Shown here piece after piece: positions 1 to 10,102 of a DNA stretch of 64,000 nt. Positions within the stretch are counted from its first letter, which is position 1; each line of letters starts with the position of its first letter. Position numbers and translations under genes: made by a program. Under the pieces are notes generated by a model. It had not been told where the DNA came from and did not search any database. It was given only the letters and a program-made list of their open reading frames with translations. The stretch is taken from NCBI RefSeq assembly GCF_010672455.1, contig NZ_JAAHGO010000049.1:1-64000 (forward strand). Direction: 5' to 3'. The DNA is from Okeania sp. SIO2C9. Lineage in GTDB: Bacteria > Cyanobacteriota > Cyanobacteriia > Cyanobacteriales > Microcoleaceae.

Positions 1-2
1 TA

Positions 3-539
3 GAGGGTCGAGGTGGTAATATTTCTATTAACGCAGAAGGGGTTTTTCTGGATACAGATAGTCAAATTACTGCCACTTCAACTTTGGGCATTGACGGTAC
101 AGTTGAACTTAATACTCAAGTAGACCCTACTCAAGGAGTGGTCAGATTATCTGCAACAGTCATAGACGCTGATTCATTAATGGCCAACAATATATGTGCC
201 CCGACTCAAGCCCAAAAAGAGGGTAATTTGTTTGTGATTACTGGTCGGGGGGGTCTACCACCAGATCCAACTCAACCATTAACAGTATTGAGAGGAACAG
301 TAGAATGGGAAACGAACACTCATATAGGTAAATATGAGAACACAACAAGGATCGTTTCTCATCACAGACAACCAGTAAAAGTTTACCATCGCCCACAGAG
401 TGCAGATTTACCAGAAATTAATCAGGTTCAAGGTTGGGTAATGACCGAAAATGCTACAGTGAGGCTGACATCGACCTCAACTATAGTTAATTCAGCTAGT
501 CCACAATTAATTCATCCTAGCTGCTATCTTTATTACTAA
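3..539 (+). CDS. C-terminal part of a filamentous-haemagglutinin-like TpsA exoprotein (5' end outside window)
   Basis: The reading frame is open from the first bases of the window to the stop at 537-539, so this is the end of a longer gene. It encodes about 178 residues. The first part reads GRGGNISI...LDTDSQITA, the beta-helix repeat style of haemagglutinin/CDB-type exoproteins. A cysteine-containing segment (NNICAP) and the motif ITGRGGLPPDP follow, typical of the C-terminus of cyanobacterial two-partner-secretion proteins. Such proteins are exported by the Sec system and then across the outer membrane by a TpsB transporter, which is encoded 1.7 kb downstream. An internal TTG at 84 is not a start. 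The gap to tpsB is long and full of repeats, so co-transcription is uncertain. Family assignment is good; the ligand or role (adhesion, contact) is unknown. Confidence 0.85.
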   Translation, partial: EGRGGNISINAEGVFLDTDSQITATSTLGIDGTVELNTQVDPTQGVVRLSATVIDADSLMANNICAPTQAQKEGNLFVITGRGGLPPDPTQPLTVLRGTVEWETNTHIGKYENTTRIVSHHRQPVKVYHRPQSADLPEINQVQGWVMTENATVRLTSTSTIVNSASPQLIHPSCYLYY

Positions 540-871
540 TCAGAGCATTTAGAGATATACAAAATTTTACACTCTCACATTTTTTTCTGGATTTGATATT
601 AGGAAAATTGTTAGACATAATATCATATTTTATAAGATACTGACAATAAAGCTTCATGGTCAAGCTAACCGCATCCTAAAAATATTTCTGGCGCAAAACA
701 CAAATATAGTAAGGAACCAGTAGGTGTTTGACATAGACGAATAATTAACCTTAGACAGGGAAATGTTTTTCTTACTGTTGCCTCACAGGAGTGCGCATTC
801 TCTCTTTTGGTCCGTTGGATATGGCGAGGAACCCGAAGAATGCAGAGCTGCTCCGCTAATGGCATCCCACC

Positions 872-982
872 CTAGTGCCGCTACGCGGAAGTCATAAGTC
901 ATAAGTCATAAGTCATAAGTATTGATTGGTAAGGCTTTTAGGATTTTGTAACTGGTCAGTTATTTCCGCCATTCTGCACTAG
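872..982 (-). repeat. MITE-like repeat with CTAGTGC/GCACTAG ends, copy 1
   Basis: Bounded by CTAGTGC at 872 and GCACTAG ending at 982. The same unit lies at 23921-24128 and 53226-53322 in the opposite orientation. Shared core: a GGATGGCGGAAATAACTGAC block, an AAAATCCTAAAACAATTACA-like block, a seven-base tandem repeat (here GTCATAA, four copies) and TTCCGCGTAG next to the far end. No protein is encoded. A non-autonomous transposon is the simplest reading. Confidence 0.6.
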
Positions 983-1267
983 GGGAAGCTTCCCTTTCCT
1001 AAGTAATGCTACGCAAACATGTCGCTGACAGTCAAAACGCCGACATGAAAAGCTTTAGCTACTCTCCGTTAACATAGTTGTGCGCTAGCTTTTAGCAGAA
1101 GCTCTGCGAAGCGCAAAACGACCGCTTGCGTCTGTCGCCGATGCGGGGTCGCACCGCTGTTCCCTGCTATACAAACATAGATTTTTTTGTAACTAATTAT
1201 ACAAAAGGATAATTAGTTCAATTCTTGAGGTGCATTAATATGACTATATTTGTGTTCAATGTTTATG

Positions 1268-1483
1268 ATACCAATTTGGAAAAATAATGTGACGAAGAAT
1301 CAGGACAATTAAATGACTTTATAGGAGATGTCCCTTGGAGTAAAAATATCAATTCCGACCTAATAAATGGTATCAAAGCTATTTATTATGACTCCTGACT
1401 TCCCTTCCTGGGAAAGGTTAGGGGTGGGTTTACTCCTAAGAAATAACCTATTTATTTGTAGCAAAAATTTATTGATTTAGTAT
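1268..1483 (+). repeat. ATACC-ended MITE-like element, copy 1 (uninterrupted)
   Basis: Starts with ATACCAATTTGG and ends near 1483 with a degenerate match to its complement (the other copy ends CAAATTGGTAT). The second copy at 25006-25767 is the same but has another element inserted in it. This copy gives the empty-site sequence CCTATTTATTTG, which defines that insertion. No coding capacity. Confidence 0.55.
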
Positions 1484-1499
1484 AACACACTCCATTGTT

Positions 1500-1710
1500 A
1501 CCGAAAAATTGTGGGTATGTGCCTCCCCTTTTAAGGGGATAATAAGCGGTCGATCTTCGGAGCTTCCCGTAGGGTGGGATGGCACCGAAACCTGCGGCAT
1601 TCTCCAATCGACTCCTGTGAAGAAAAATTTTCATCTCTTTGTCAATCCTCTTCTTTTCAAGGAGAGGTAATGATTCATTATTCATTATTCATTATTCATT
1701 ATTCATTATC
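1500..1710 (+). repeat. Hairpin element 'A', copy 1
   Basis: Begins ACCGAAAAATTGTGG and contains, in order: a CCCCTTTTAAGGGG hairpin, GGTCGAT paired at a distance with ATCGAC, a CCGTAGGGTGGGATGGC block, a GAAAAATTTTC stem, a CCTCTTCTTTTCAAGGAGAGG-type stem, and an ATTCATT tail of period seven (1672-1710). At least nine related copies occur elsewhere in the window on both strands. Confidence 0.75.
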
Positions 1711-1720
1711 ATTTTCTTTA

Positions 1721-1780
1721 TGGGTTTAATACCCCACCGTCTACACGGTGTTCAAAATTACTTGGGGTTAGAATCCCCAT
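1721..1780 (+). repeat. Double-hairpin repeat 'B', copy 1
   Basis: Two adjacent palindromes: GGGTTTAATACCCC with ACCGTCTACACGGT, and GGGGTTAGAATCCCC. Related units lie at 25911-25974, 27896-27958 and 36831-36893. A seven-base array (CTCCTGT, 1789-1822) follows directly, as it also does after copies 2 and 3. Confidence 0.55.
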
Positions 1781-1788
1781 GTAATTTC

Positions 1789-1822
<34 letters not shown>

Positions 1823-2277
1823 TCTTCAATAATTGTTGAAAGTGTGTGATGGCCAAACTTCTATAAATGCTGGAATATAGCGCTACGCGCAAGGCAACAG
1901 CTCCGGAAGGCAATAGGGGAATACAAAAGGGTTTGCTGCTTCTATTCATGTCAAGCACCTTAATGCGTAGAACTATACATAATAAATGGTGTCGCCACAT
2001 ACTCTACTTTTTCTATCAATCAACCGTCTCTAAGTTAGCAAATTTATCATTATTTTCTCGGTTGAATATTAGGGAAATAGAAAAAAAAGAAGTATAACTA
2101 TGGATAAAATAGCCCAATGATGGGTGAGACATTTCACACCCTTATAAAATTATGTTGGGTATTTTATGTTGGGTCTTAACACTAAGCCATGAAAGGACAC
2201 TATAAAAAAAATTTTATTATTTCGATGACCATATTTTATTATTTGCTTAGGCAGGACCTCAACCTCAAAAAAAAGTT

Positions 2278-3960
2278 ATGATTGTCTGGATAATAATTCT
2301 TATTTCTTTGTCTTATCTTTCTGTTTCTGAACCTGCCACTGCTCAAACAACTCCTAGACCAGTTAACCCTAACCCTCAACCTATACCACAAGTAGAACCA
2401 TTACCTCCACCAGATGATTTACTCCAACCTCCACCAGTACCATCTCTATCTCCCCAGTCACCTCCTCTGCAAATTCCAGGTAAAATTACTGTTACCCAAT
2501 TTGTAGTTGTTGGTAGTACAGTTTTTAGTTCTACAGAATTGGCGGAAATTCTTGAACCTTTTACAGATCGTCCTATTTCTTTTGCCGAATTATTAGAAGC
2601 ACAAACAGCAGTAACTCAGCTATATTTCGATGGAGGATATGTTACTTCTGGGGCATTTATTCCCCCACAAACTTTGCAAGATGGTACAGTTACAATAGAA
2701 GTGATAGAAGGGATAGTTGAAGTAATTGAAATTTCGGGGTTAAAACGACTTAATTCTGGTTATATTCGCAGTCGAATTGAATCTGGTATTAAAACGCCTT
2801 TAAATCAAGATGATTTATTTCAATCTTTACAGTTACTTCAGCTTGACCCTTTAGTTGAGAGATTATCTGCTAATTTAACAGCAGGTTCTCGTCCTGGTTT
2901 GAGTAGGTTAGAGGTTGAGGTGGAAGAAGCACCTGCTTTTTTTGCTCAACTTTCTGCTGATAATTTACGCTCTCCTAGTGTGGGTACTGTTCGTCGTCAA
3001 GCTCAACTTTCTCATAGTAATTTGACTGGGTTTGGCGATCGCCTAAATGCAACTTATTACAATACAGATGGTAGTGATACTCTTGATGACTTTAGTTATA
3101 CTATCCCCATTAATGCTAAAAATGGAACTATTAGTTTACGTCATCGTCGCACCAGTAGTGAAATTATTGAAGATCCTTTTAATGAACTAGATATTGAAAC
3201 AAATTCTCGCACTTATGAGATGAGTTTTCGCCAACCTATTTATCAAACTCTTAGTAAAGAAATTGCTTTGGGTTTAACAGGTTCAACAGAAGAATCAAAA
3301 ACTACTCTTTTTGGTGAACCTTTTCCGGGTTCTGTAGGTGCAGAAGATGATGGGGAAATTAGAATTTCTTCCGTTCGTTTTTTTCAGGAATATACTTCTA
3401 GGAGTACCAATGATGTGTTTGTAGCACGGTCAGAATTTTCTCTAGGAATAAATGCTTTTGATGCTACTGTTAATGATCAAGCTCCAGATGGGAGATATTT
3501 TTCTTGGCGGGGACAAGCACAATATTTACGTTTATTTGCACCAGATACAGTTTTTTTAATTAGGTCAGATATTCAATTAGCTCCTAGAAGTTTGTTTCCC
3601 CAAGAACAGTTTAGCTTGGGAGGTGGATTAAGTGTGAGGGGATATCGTCAAGATGCTTTACTTGGTGATAATGGTTTGTTTATTTCTAGTGAGTTTCGGT
3701 TTCCTATTCTGCGGGTGCGAGACTTGGATGCTACTTTACAATTAACTCCTTTTGTTGATTTTGGTACTGTTTGGAATAGTAATGAAGTTGAATTGGTAGA
3801 GGAAACTTTATCTTCTGTAGGTGTGGGTTTAAGAATTCAAGTAGGAACTCGTTTTTCGGCTCAATTAGATTGGGGAATTCCTTTTGTAGATATAGAGACA
3901 AATGGAGATTCATTACAGGAAGATGGCATATACTTTTATCTTAGATACAGAGCTTTCTAA
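2278..3960 (+). CDS. Two-partner secretion outer-membrane transporter (TpsB, ShlB/FhaC/HecB family)
   Basis: 560 residues, the normal size for TpsB. Residues 1-23 form a signal peptide. A proline-rich linker (about 25-66) precedes a POTRA_2 domain (about 69-145), a second POTRA-like segment (to about 215) and a beta-barrel of the Omp85/TpsB superfamily. The conserved barrel loop motif VRGY is at residues 453-456, and the protein ends in an aromatic residue (YRAF), as outer-membrane barrels do. The family translocates a TpsA exoprotein across the outer membrane; the TpsA end at 3-539 is the obvious partner. The chosen ATG gives a complete signal peptide. The CHAT protein follows on the same strand after a 938-bp repeat-filled gap. 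Confidence 0.93.
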   Translation: MIVWIIILISLSYLSVSEPATAQTTPRPVNPNPQPIPQVEPLPPPDDLLQPPPVPSLSPQSPPLQIPGKITVTQFVVVGSTVFSSTELAEILEPFTDRPISFAELLEAQTAVTQLYFDGGYVTSGAFIPPQTLQDGTVTIEVIEGIVEVIEISGLKRLNSGYIRSRIESGIKTPLNQDDLFQSLQLLQLDPLVERLSANLTAGSRPGLSRLEVEVEEAPAFFAQLSADNLRSPSVGTVRRQAQLSHSNLTGFGDRLNATYYNTDGSDTLDDFSYTIPINAKNGTISLRHRRTSSEIIEDPFNELDIETNSRTYEMSFRQPIYQTLSKEIALGLTGSTEESKTTLFGEPFPGSVGAEDDGEIRISSVRFFQEYTSRSTNDVFVARSEFSLGINAFDATVNDQAPDGRYFSWRGQAQYLRLFAPDTVFLIRSDIQLAPRSLFPQEQFSLGGGLSVRGYRQDALLGDNGLFISSEFRFPILRVRDLDATLQLTPFVDFGTVWNSNEVELVEETLSSVGVGLRIQVGTRFSAQLDWGIPFVDIETNGDSLQEDGIYFYLRYRAF

Positions 3961-4295
3961 TTATTTATTAATTAAATATTCTCGATTTGTTAAGATATAA
4001 AAAAAATATTATTAGATAATTGATTGTATTCTGTTTTGAAGAAGGAGTCAGGAGACAGAAGACAAAAGACAGAATCAATTGCTTATGGATAGTCTTCGAC
4101 ACGCCGTCAGGAGAAAGCTATTAAAAAAATACTATAGGAATAGGGAATAGGGAACAGACAATGGGCAACGGGCAACAGTAGGAAAAATATTTCTCTGTCT
4201 AAGGTTTATCATCAACATAAATCAAACACCAACTCGTTCTTTGCTATACAGCGCTTTTGCTCATTGATGAACCACATCTTCACACATCAAACGTT

Positions 4296-4323
4296 GTAGG
4301 GACATTCCATGGAACGTCCCTAC
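4296..4323. repeat. GTAGGGAC...GTCCCTAC dispersed hairpin, copy 1
   Basis: Perfect outer stem GTAGGGAC/GTCCCTAC. Related hairpins lie at 52978-53007 and 62204-62232, with a GTTGCATAAGGGC-type loop in those copies. Confidence 0.5.
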
Positions 4324-4758
4324 TAGACATCTGGTAATAATAAAAAATCAATATCTATATCGTACAGAAATTATCAATTCTTTCCCCCTACTGCCTACAG
4401 CAAAGCTGCCTACTCCTTCTTTTCTGGAGATTTCTACTGTGGTCTACCCAAATGAAAACTGCTGTATACTAATAAGTAGTCGTGCAAAATAAATTTCCTA
4501 GTTGAGATAGGGAACAGGGAACAGGGAACAGAAAGTCAAATAGGATGTGTAATTAATTTTGCATAGGAACTTACCAAATTGAGAAATGTTTGCTACAAAT
4601 AATTTTTTAGATTTTAGGTGGTAGGTTTTAGATTTTAGGTGGATTATTAGTTATTTACTAGCCAGTTTATTTGTAAAATTCTTTTTTTCATGCATGGTAT
4701 AATTTTATCCACAATTAAGATAATACTATTTGCCAAAAAATATAAAATTTTATGCTTT

Positions 4759-4880
4759 GCCGAAAAATTGTGGTTTCAAGCCTCCTCTTTTAAGAGGATG
4801 ATTTGAGTCAATCCTATCCGTTTTAAAGGAGAGGTAATTATTAATTGTTAATTATTAATTATTAATTATTAATTGTTGAA
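4759..4880 (+). repeat. Hairpin element 'A', copy 2 (short form)
   Basis: Starts CCGAAAAATTGTGG and ends TTGTTGAA. It keeps the first hairpin, the final AAAGGAGAGG stem half and the TAATTAT tail, but lacks the GC-rich middle. Its end is 18 bp upstream of the CHAT gene start, so it supplies that gene's leader region. Confidence 0.65.
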
Positions 4881-4898
4881 CTATTCTGTAGCAAATAT

Positions 4899-7556
4899 AT
4901 GCTTAAAATTTTTCTTATTTCTTCTGCCTTCTGCCTTCTGCCTTCTGCCTTAATTTTAGGTATTCAAGTCAAACAAGTTCAGGCAGTTTACCTGGATAAT
5001 AATCTAGTTAAAAAAAGTAAAATAAATGGGGATGTACTAACTCAAGCACCGACAACATCAGCTAGTAATTTAGAACTACAAGCACAAAAATTATTTGAAA
5101 AAGGAGATTTTTCTGCAAGTATACCTCTTTTAGAAGTAGCTATTGATAATTATGCCACTCAAGGAGATAATTATAGTCAGATCAGAGCGCTAAGAAATTT
5201 AGGTTTAGTTTATCTCAAACTAGGAAAATGGCAAAATGCTGAAGCAGCCTTAAATAATTGTTTAAATTTAATTCAACAAATATCAAATCTTCAAAAAACT
5301 GAAAAAATTACGGCTAGTGTTCTAGAAGTAAAAGGTCAATTAAAATTATCTATTGGTCAATCAGAAGCAGCTTTAGATACTTGGAAAGAAGCCAGTGAAA
5401 TTTATGAAAAAATTGGTAATTCTTTAGGGTCTACTCGTAGTGTCATTAATCAAGCTCAGGCTTTACAAGCTTTGGGTTTATATTCTCAAGCATTTAAACA
5501 GTTAACAAGAGCTAAACAAAATCTGGAAGAACAACCAGATACAATAATTAAAGCAAAAGCACTACAAAGTTTAGGTGATGTACTTCGAGGAATAGGTCAA
5601 CTATCAGAATCTCAAAAAGCTTTAGAATCTAGTTTGGTAATAGCAGAAAATTTACAAGCAACAGAAGAAATTGCCATAATTTTGATTAGTTTAGGTAATA
5701 CATCTATCCTTTTAGATAATCCCCAAGCGGCTAATTTATTCTATGAACGAGCTATTCAGGAATCACCTATAGTAGAAATTAAAATTCAAGCAATGCTAAA
5801 TCAGTTAAATTTAGCTATCCAACAAAAACAATATTTAACTGCCACAGAATTAGTAACAAATATAGATAATTCGTTAAATCAATTATCTGCTTCTCAACCA
5901 GGTATTTATGCCAGAATTAATCTGGCTCAGAACTTAATAGAATTAAGAAAAGTAGTCTTGGCAAATGGTAATAACAAACCATTATATTCACCAGTTAAAA
6001 TTGCTGATTACTTAGTTATAGCAGTACAACAAGCAAGAAATTTAGGAGATGCAAGAGCAGAATCTTATGCTTTAGGAACTTTGGGAACTTTATATGAAAA
6101 TAATCAGCAATGGAATGAGGCTAGAGAGTTAACAGAAAAAGCTTTAATTTTGGCTCAAAGTATTAATGCCGCTGATATTGTTTATCAGTGGGAATGGCAA
6201 TTAGGTCGGATTTTAACAGTTACAGGAAATAAAAACGAAGCGATAGTAGCTTATTCTCAATCAGTAAAAACTCTCCAAGCTTTGCGGAGTGATATAGTTG
6301 CTATTAGTTCAGAATTAAAGTTTGATTTTCGAGATAGTGTCGAACCTATTTATCGTGAATTAGTCGAGTTACTTTTAGAACCTTCTACTCCCGGAAAACA
6401 AGATATTAGTCAAAAAAATTTAAAACAAGCACGACAAGTAATTGAAGCTTTACAGTTAGCTGAACTAGATAATTTTTTTCGTAATGCTTGTTTAGATGCC
6501 AAACCTGTAGAAGTAGACCGCGTAGACAAAAATGCAGCTATTTTCTATACAATTATTTTGCGCGATCGCTTGGCAGTGATATTAGCTATACCAGAAAAAC
6601 CTTTGGTTTATTACAGCACTAAGATATCAAGAGCGGAAGTAGACTCAACAGTTGAAACTATGCTAACAGCTCTAACATTTCCGCAAAAGCGAATTTTTAT
6701 TGAAAATTATCGGGAACCTGCTGCAGAAGTCTATAAATGGCTAATTCATCCTGCTGAAGAGCTATTGGGAGATAATAAGATAAAAACCTTAGTATTTGTA
6801 TTAGAAGGAAGGTTGCGAAGTATTCCTTTAGCTAGTCTTTATAATGATGATAGTCAGGAATATGTAATCCAGAACTATAATGTGGCGATCGCTCCTAGTC
6901 TAGAATTAATCGATCCTAAACCACTAGCACGAAATAAACTAGAAGTACTAGGTATGGGAATAACTGAAAGTCGTCAAGGTTTTCCACCGCTGCCAAATGT
7001 GAGACAAGAGTTAGAAGATATTCAAGCTCAAACTTCTAGTGAGATTTTGCTAAATGAGTTGTTTACAGAAAATGAAGCTAATACCGAAGTCGCTGATACT
7101 CCTTACCAAGTAATTCACATTGCAACCCATGGCGAATTTAGTTCTAATGTTGAAGATACATTTATTCTGACCTGGGATGATAGGATTAATGTTGAAGAGT
7201 TACGAAGTATGATTAAATCTGGGGTTCAACAAACCCGTCCTGTAGAATTATTAGTATTGAGTGCTTGTCGTACTGCAACTGGAGATGAGCGAGCAACATT
7301 GGGGTTAGCGGGAGTTGCAGTCAGAGCAGGGGCAAGAAGTACCATTGCTAGTCTGTGGTATGTGAGTGATGAAGCAACTGCTGTGCTGATGAAAAATTTA
7401 TATGAACAGTTGATAGACTCAAAAATTACTAAGGCAGAAGCTTTGCGTCGAGCACAACGCAAAATTTTACGAGACGCTCAAATAGGAGAGGTAAATTCAG
7501 AATTTGATCATCCTTACTTCTGGTCAACTTTTGTTTTAGTAGGGAATTGGTTGTAG
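4899..7556 (+). CDS. TPR-CHAT caspase-like protein
   Basis: 885 residues. Residues 1-28 look like a signal peptide (hydrophobic core FCLLPSALILG, then VQA). That core is encoded by four to five direct copies of the heptamer CTTCTGC, the same kind of repeat found between genes. Residues about 45-480 are tetratricopeptide repeats. The C-terminal third is a CHAT domain with the catalytic dyad: His744 in IATHGEF and Cys790 in LSACRTATG. CHAT proteins are caspase-like cysteine peptidases (clan CD) or their inactive relatives. This one keeps both residues and is predicted periplasmic or surface-exposed. Its position after a TpsA/TpsB pair suggests a role with the exported protein, such as processing, but that is inference. 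Confidence 0.9.
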   Translation: MLKIFLISSAFCLLPSALILGIQVKQVQAVYLDNNLVKKSKINGDVLTQAPTTSASNLELQAQKLFEKGDFSASIPLLEVAIDNYATQGDNYSQIRALRNLGLVYLKLGKWQNAEAALNNCLNLIQQISNLQKTEKITASVLEVKGQLKLSIGQSEAALDTWKEASEIYEKIGNSLGSTRSVINQAQALQALGLYSQAFKQLTRAKQNLEEQPDTIIKAKALQSLGDVLRGIGQLSESQKALESSLVIAENLQATEEIAIILISLGNTSILLDNPQAANLFYERAIQESPIVEIKIQAMLNQLNLAIQQKQYLTATELVTNIDNSLNQLSASQPGIYARINLAQNLIELRKVVLANGNNKPLYSPVKIADYLVIAVQQARNLGDARAESYALGTLGTLYENNQQWNEARELTEKALILAQSINAADIVYQWEWQLGRILTVTGNKNEAIVAYSQSVKTLQALRSDIVAISSELKFDFRDSVEPIYRELVELLLEPSTPGKQDISQKNLKQARQVIEALQLAELDNFFRNACLDAKPVEVDRVDKNAAIFYTIILRDRLAVILAIPEKPLVYYSTKISRAEVDSTVETMLTALTFPQKRIFIENYREPAAEVYKWLIHPAEELLGDNKIKTLVFVLEGRLRSIPLASLYNDDSQEYVIQNYNVAIAPSLELIDPKPLARNKLEVLGMGITESRQGFPPLPNVRQELEDIQAQTSSEILLNELFTENEANTEVADTPYQVIHIATHGEFSSNVEDTFILTWDDRINVEELRSMIKSGVQQTRPVELLVLSACRTATGDERATLGLAGVAVRAGARSTIASLWYVSDEATAVLMKNLYEQLIDSKITKAEALRRAQRKILRDAQIGEVNSEFDHPYFWSTFVLVGNWL

Positions 7557-8057
7557 AAGTCAAAAGTCAAAAGTTAAAAGTTAAAAGTGAGAAGTTAGAA
7601 GTTAAAATTTAGAAGTCATATCATGTCCGGTTGAATAATTAGACTTTGGTGGAAGAAAGGCAGAGGACGGAAGGCAGAATACGGAATGGTTTCCTGCAAT
7701 TTTAACCTAATTCTATACACAAACGATGCTACCAGACATGATATCAGGAATCAGGAGGAAAGAAAAGGTTAGAAGGGAGAAAGTTTTTTTATCGTGCTAT
7801 TATCCGGACATGATTATAAAAATAAAAAAAGAATGCTACGAATAATAGCGCTGGTGATTTGAGGTATGATATCTTGTCCGGATAATTACTGATAGAACTC
7901 AATTCTGCGCTCCACGTTTTCGGTGCGGAATGCTGCACCTGACCTGTCGCGTAGCGTTAACGTGTGTTGTGCGCCAGTTAAACAAAAAACTTTCTTCCCT
8001 ACTGACTCCTAACTTTTGACTTCTACCTTCTGACTTCTGACTTTTGACTTTTGACTT
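7557..8057. other. Intergenic region with degenerate heptamers and a dispersed repeat
   Basis: No gene seen. Both ends carry degenerate seven-base runs (AAAAGTC/AAAAGTT at about 7557-7615; TGACTTC/TGACTTT at about 8010-8060) that face each other between convergent genes. Copy 1 of the ATATCATGTCCGG-type repeat lies at 7869-7996. Confidence 0.6.
7869..7996 (+). repeat. 'Tccgg' dispersed repeat, copy 1
   Basis: Starts ATATCTTGTCCGGATAATTA and continues GAACTCAATTCTGCGCTCC, then a short GC palindrome and AAACAAAAAACTTTCTTCC. The same order occurs at 9445-9530 and, weaker, at 23658-23725. The leading motif alone recurs near 7617, 25769, 32245 and 34031. Confidence 0.5.
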
Positions 8058-9164
8058 CTAACTTCCTCCAATAGCTTCTGAGAGAAAATCTGCTGTAGAT
8101 TTAACTATGGCGATCGCATTCTCATAAACCATTCTCGTTGGCCCCAAAACTCCTACACTTCCCAGTGGAGTTGTCCCATTTCCATAAGTTGCAGAAATCA
8201 GGGCACAACCTTGGATGGGTTCTAGAGGATTTTCTGAACCTATTCTGACTGTCACCTGCTTATCTGTACTGGGGGCTTCAAATATTAAAGGCCATAACTG
8301 CTCCTGTTCTTCTTCTAATAGTTGAATAATAGTTTGAACCTGTTGCAGTTTAGAGAATTCTGGTAAACGCAATACTTCTGCTATACCACTAATCATAATC
8401 CTAGTATACTCTGGTGTCTGACAACGGAGAGCTAAATTTTCCAACAGATTTTTGATTGACTCAGCATACTTCTCAAACTCCCGGTCTAGCTCCGTCCAAT
8501 CTAATGAAGATAATTCCCCTATTGCTCGTCCTCGTAGTTGGCTATTCAAAAAATTTGATAATATTTGTAACTCTCTGTCAATATCTTCTGGGTCAGGCAG
8601 TACAGAATTATCTGGTAAATCCTTGCCATGTTTTTTCTGATTTACAGCCCTCAAGTCCATCATCAGAGACTGAGTTTCATAGGTATTTGTCACCACAATT
8701 AACATGATTTTTTCTGCTTCCACTTGTACCAGTTGTAGATGTCGTAACTTAGCGGTAGCAGCTTGAGGCATTGTCACTAGGGTAATATAACCACTCAGAG
8801 TAGCCAAAATTTGAGCCGAACCTTGAAGTATGGCCTCTAGGCGACTTTCTGGCAAATTCAATTGTTTTTGTAAAAGTTCTTCAACTTCAAAAGCCAGAGT
8901 TTCTGAAGGTTTCATTAATTGGTCAACATATATTCGGTATCCTGAGTCCGAAGGAACTCTTCCAGCTGAAGTATGAGGTTGATATAAAAGTCCTATTTTT
9001 TCCAGAAAGCTCATCCCATTGCGAATTGTCGCTGGACTAACACTGAGATTGTACTCTTCTGCTAGAGATTTGGAGCCAACTGGTTCTGCCGTTGCAATAT
9101 AATGACGAACTGTTGCCCATAATATATGTTGATGACGATTATTAAGATTAACTTGCAGTGACAT
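8058..9164 (-). CDS. hrcA: Heat-inducible transcription repressor HrcA
   Basis: 368 residues, normal length. The N-terminal winged helix contains [20 protein letters not shown] and [21 protein letters not shown]. The C-terminal GAF-like ligand and dimerisation region ends in [20 protein letters not shown], the HrcA signature. HrcA represses groE and dnaK operons by binding the CIRCE inverted repeat, and GroEL assists its folding. I see no CIRCE operator in this window, so its targets lie elsewhere. The gene stands alone, with the next gene (rhodanese) 575 bp upstream on the same strand. HIP1 lies inside the gene near its 3' end (8109). Confidence 0.96.
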   Translation of the reverse strand: MSLQVNLNNRHQHILWATVRHYIATAEPVGSKSLAEEYNLSVSPATIRNGMSFLEKIGLLYQPHTSAGRVPSDSGYRIYVDQLMKPSETLAFEVEELLQKQLNLPESRLEAILQGSAQILATLSGYITLVTMPQAATAKLRHLQLVQVEAEKIMLIVVTNTYETQSLMMDLRAVNQKKHGKDLPDNSVLPDPEDIDRELQILSNFLNSQLRGRAIGELSSLDWTELDREFEKYAESIKNLLENLALRCQTPEYTRIMISGIAEVLRLPEFSKLQQVQTIIQLLEEEQEQLWPLIFEAPSTDKQVTVRIGSENPLEPIQGCALISATYGNGTTPLGSVGVLGPTRMVYENAIAIVKSTADFLSEAIGGS

Positions 9165-9739
9165 GGACGTAGAGAAAGTATATTAGGTAAAGTGCCAGAC
9201 AATAGCAAAAAATATGATGTTAGTTAATCATAACACCAAAGTTATTTTTCTTTATATAACTTATACTTCGTTATTATCTACTCATATTGATCTTGATTTG
9301 TAGATAGCAAGATAAACTTTATCAATTTAAATCTAAAATACTTAATCCTTGAATAAGGTGGCAATTTATATTTTTTATTTACTTTGTAGATACACCAGCG
9401 CGAAGTGCTATTAGGTTCAATTAGATCAAAAGATGGTAGGTCTTATATCATCTCCGGATAATTAGCGATGGAACTCAGTTCTGTGCTCCGCGTTAACGCA
9501 GTTTTGCGCGAGCAAACAAAAAAACTTTCTCCTTCTCCTGCTCTTTCTTCCATCTTGACTCGGTCTTCCTCCGTCGTTTATTTATAACTGCTCAACCACA
9601 CATGATATTAGGTGTAAAAAAATTTACTACGCCACCTAAAACCTTTGAAGCGTAGCAACTATAAAATGTTGTATATTTCTAAAATTAGAATACCTTAGCT
9701 AACTAAGTTCTACCAAAAGCTGAAAGTTCCGAATTCTGA
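9165..9739. other. Intergenic region upstream of hrcA
   Basis: AT-rich, no gene seen. Copy 2 of the 'tccgg' repeat lies at 9445-9530, followed by TTCTCC/CTTCC-rich degenerate heptamers. The hrcA promoter is probably within 9170-9300, but I cannot assign boxes with confidence. Confidence 0.5.
9445..9530 (+). repeat. 'Tccgg' dispersed repeat, copy 2
   Basis: ATATCATCTCCGGATAATTA, then GAACTCAGTTCTGTGCTCC, a CGTTAACGCAG palindrome and AAACAAAAAAACTTTCTCC. It is collinear with copy 1 at 7869 over about 80 bp. Confidence 0.5.
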
Positions 9740-10102
9740 TTAATAGCGAGGTATACTTTGATCTACTACCATTGAGTAGGCATCAATACCACCAATAATA
9801 TTTTTCACATTTGTAAAACCCTGGTTCTTCAACCATTGGCACATTTGAGCTGAACGTATGCCATGATGGCACAAAACTAGAGTTTCTTTCTCATAGTCTA
9901 AATGGACATGGATTTGTTCTGACCATTCAGAAAATTTACTTAAAGATAAAACTTGAAAACCTTTGATAGAAGCTATTTCTACTTCTTGAGATTCTCGAAC
10001 ATCAACTAATTGTAAATTTTCAGGAATACCATTTGTTAAACGGTCTGCTAGTTCTTCGACAGTAATATCTAGTAAAGGCGCTTCGGAAGATTGTTGTGAC
10101 AT
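9740..10102 (-). CDS. Single-domain rhodanese-like protein
   Basis: 120 residues forming one complete rhodanese domain of the GlpE/PspE type. It has VDVRESQEVEIASIKG (CH2A-like), the active-site loop LCHHGIRSA with catalytic Cys78, and the C-terminal helix GFTNVKNIIGGIDAY. Rhodaneses carry a persulfide on this cysteine for sulfur transfer; the sulfur acceptor here is unknown. Cytosolic, with no signal peptide. It lies upstream of hrcA on the same strand, but the 575-bp gap argues against a shared transcript. Confidence 0.92.
   Translation of the reverse strand: MSQQSSEAPLLDITVEELADRLTNGIPENLQLVDVRESQEVEIASIKGFQVLSLSKFSEWSEQIHVHLDYEKETLVLCHHGIRSAQMCQWLKNQGFTNVKNIIGGIDAYSMVVDQSIPRY

Larger units (their letters stand above)
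3961..4898. other. Intergenic region with repeats
   Basis: No gene seen. Contents: a degenerate GGGAATA/GGGAACA heptamer run (about 4136-4180), a GTAGGGAC hairpin at 4296-4323, an IS630-like 3' terminal scrap around 4430-4475 (it resembles the sequence just after the IS630 remnant at 52651), a GGGAACA array (4510-4531), and a short copy of hairpin element A ending 18 bp before the next gene. Confidence 0.6.

Noticed and set aside
1867-2097. 76-codon frame before the TpsB gene
   Set aside because: It begins within a CTACGCGCAAGGC palindromic module and has no recognisable domain or ribosome-binding site.
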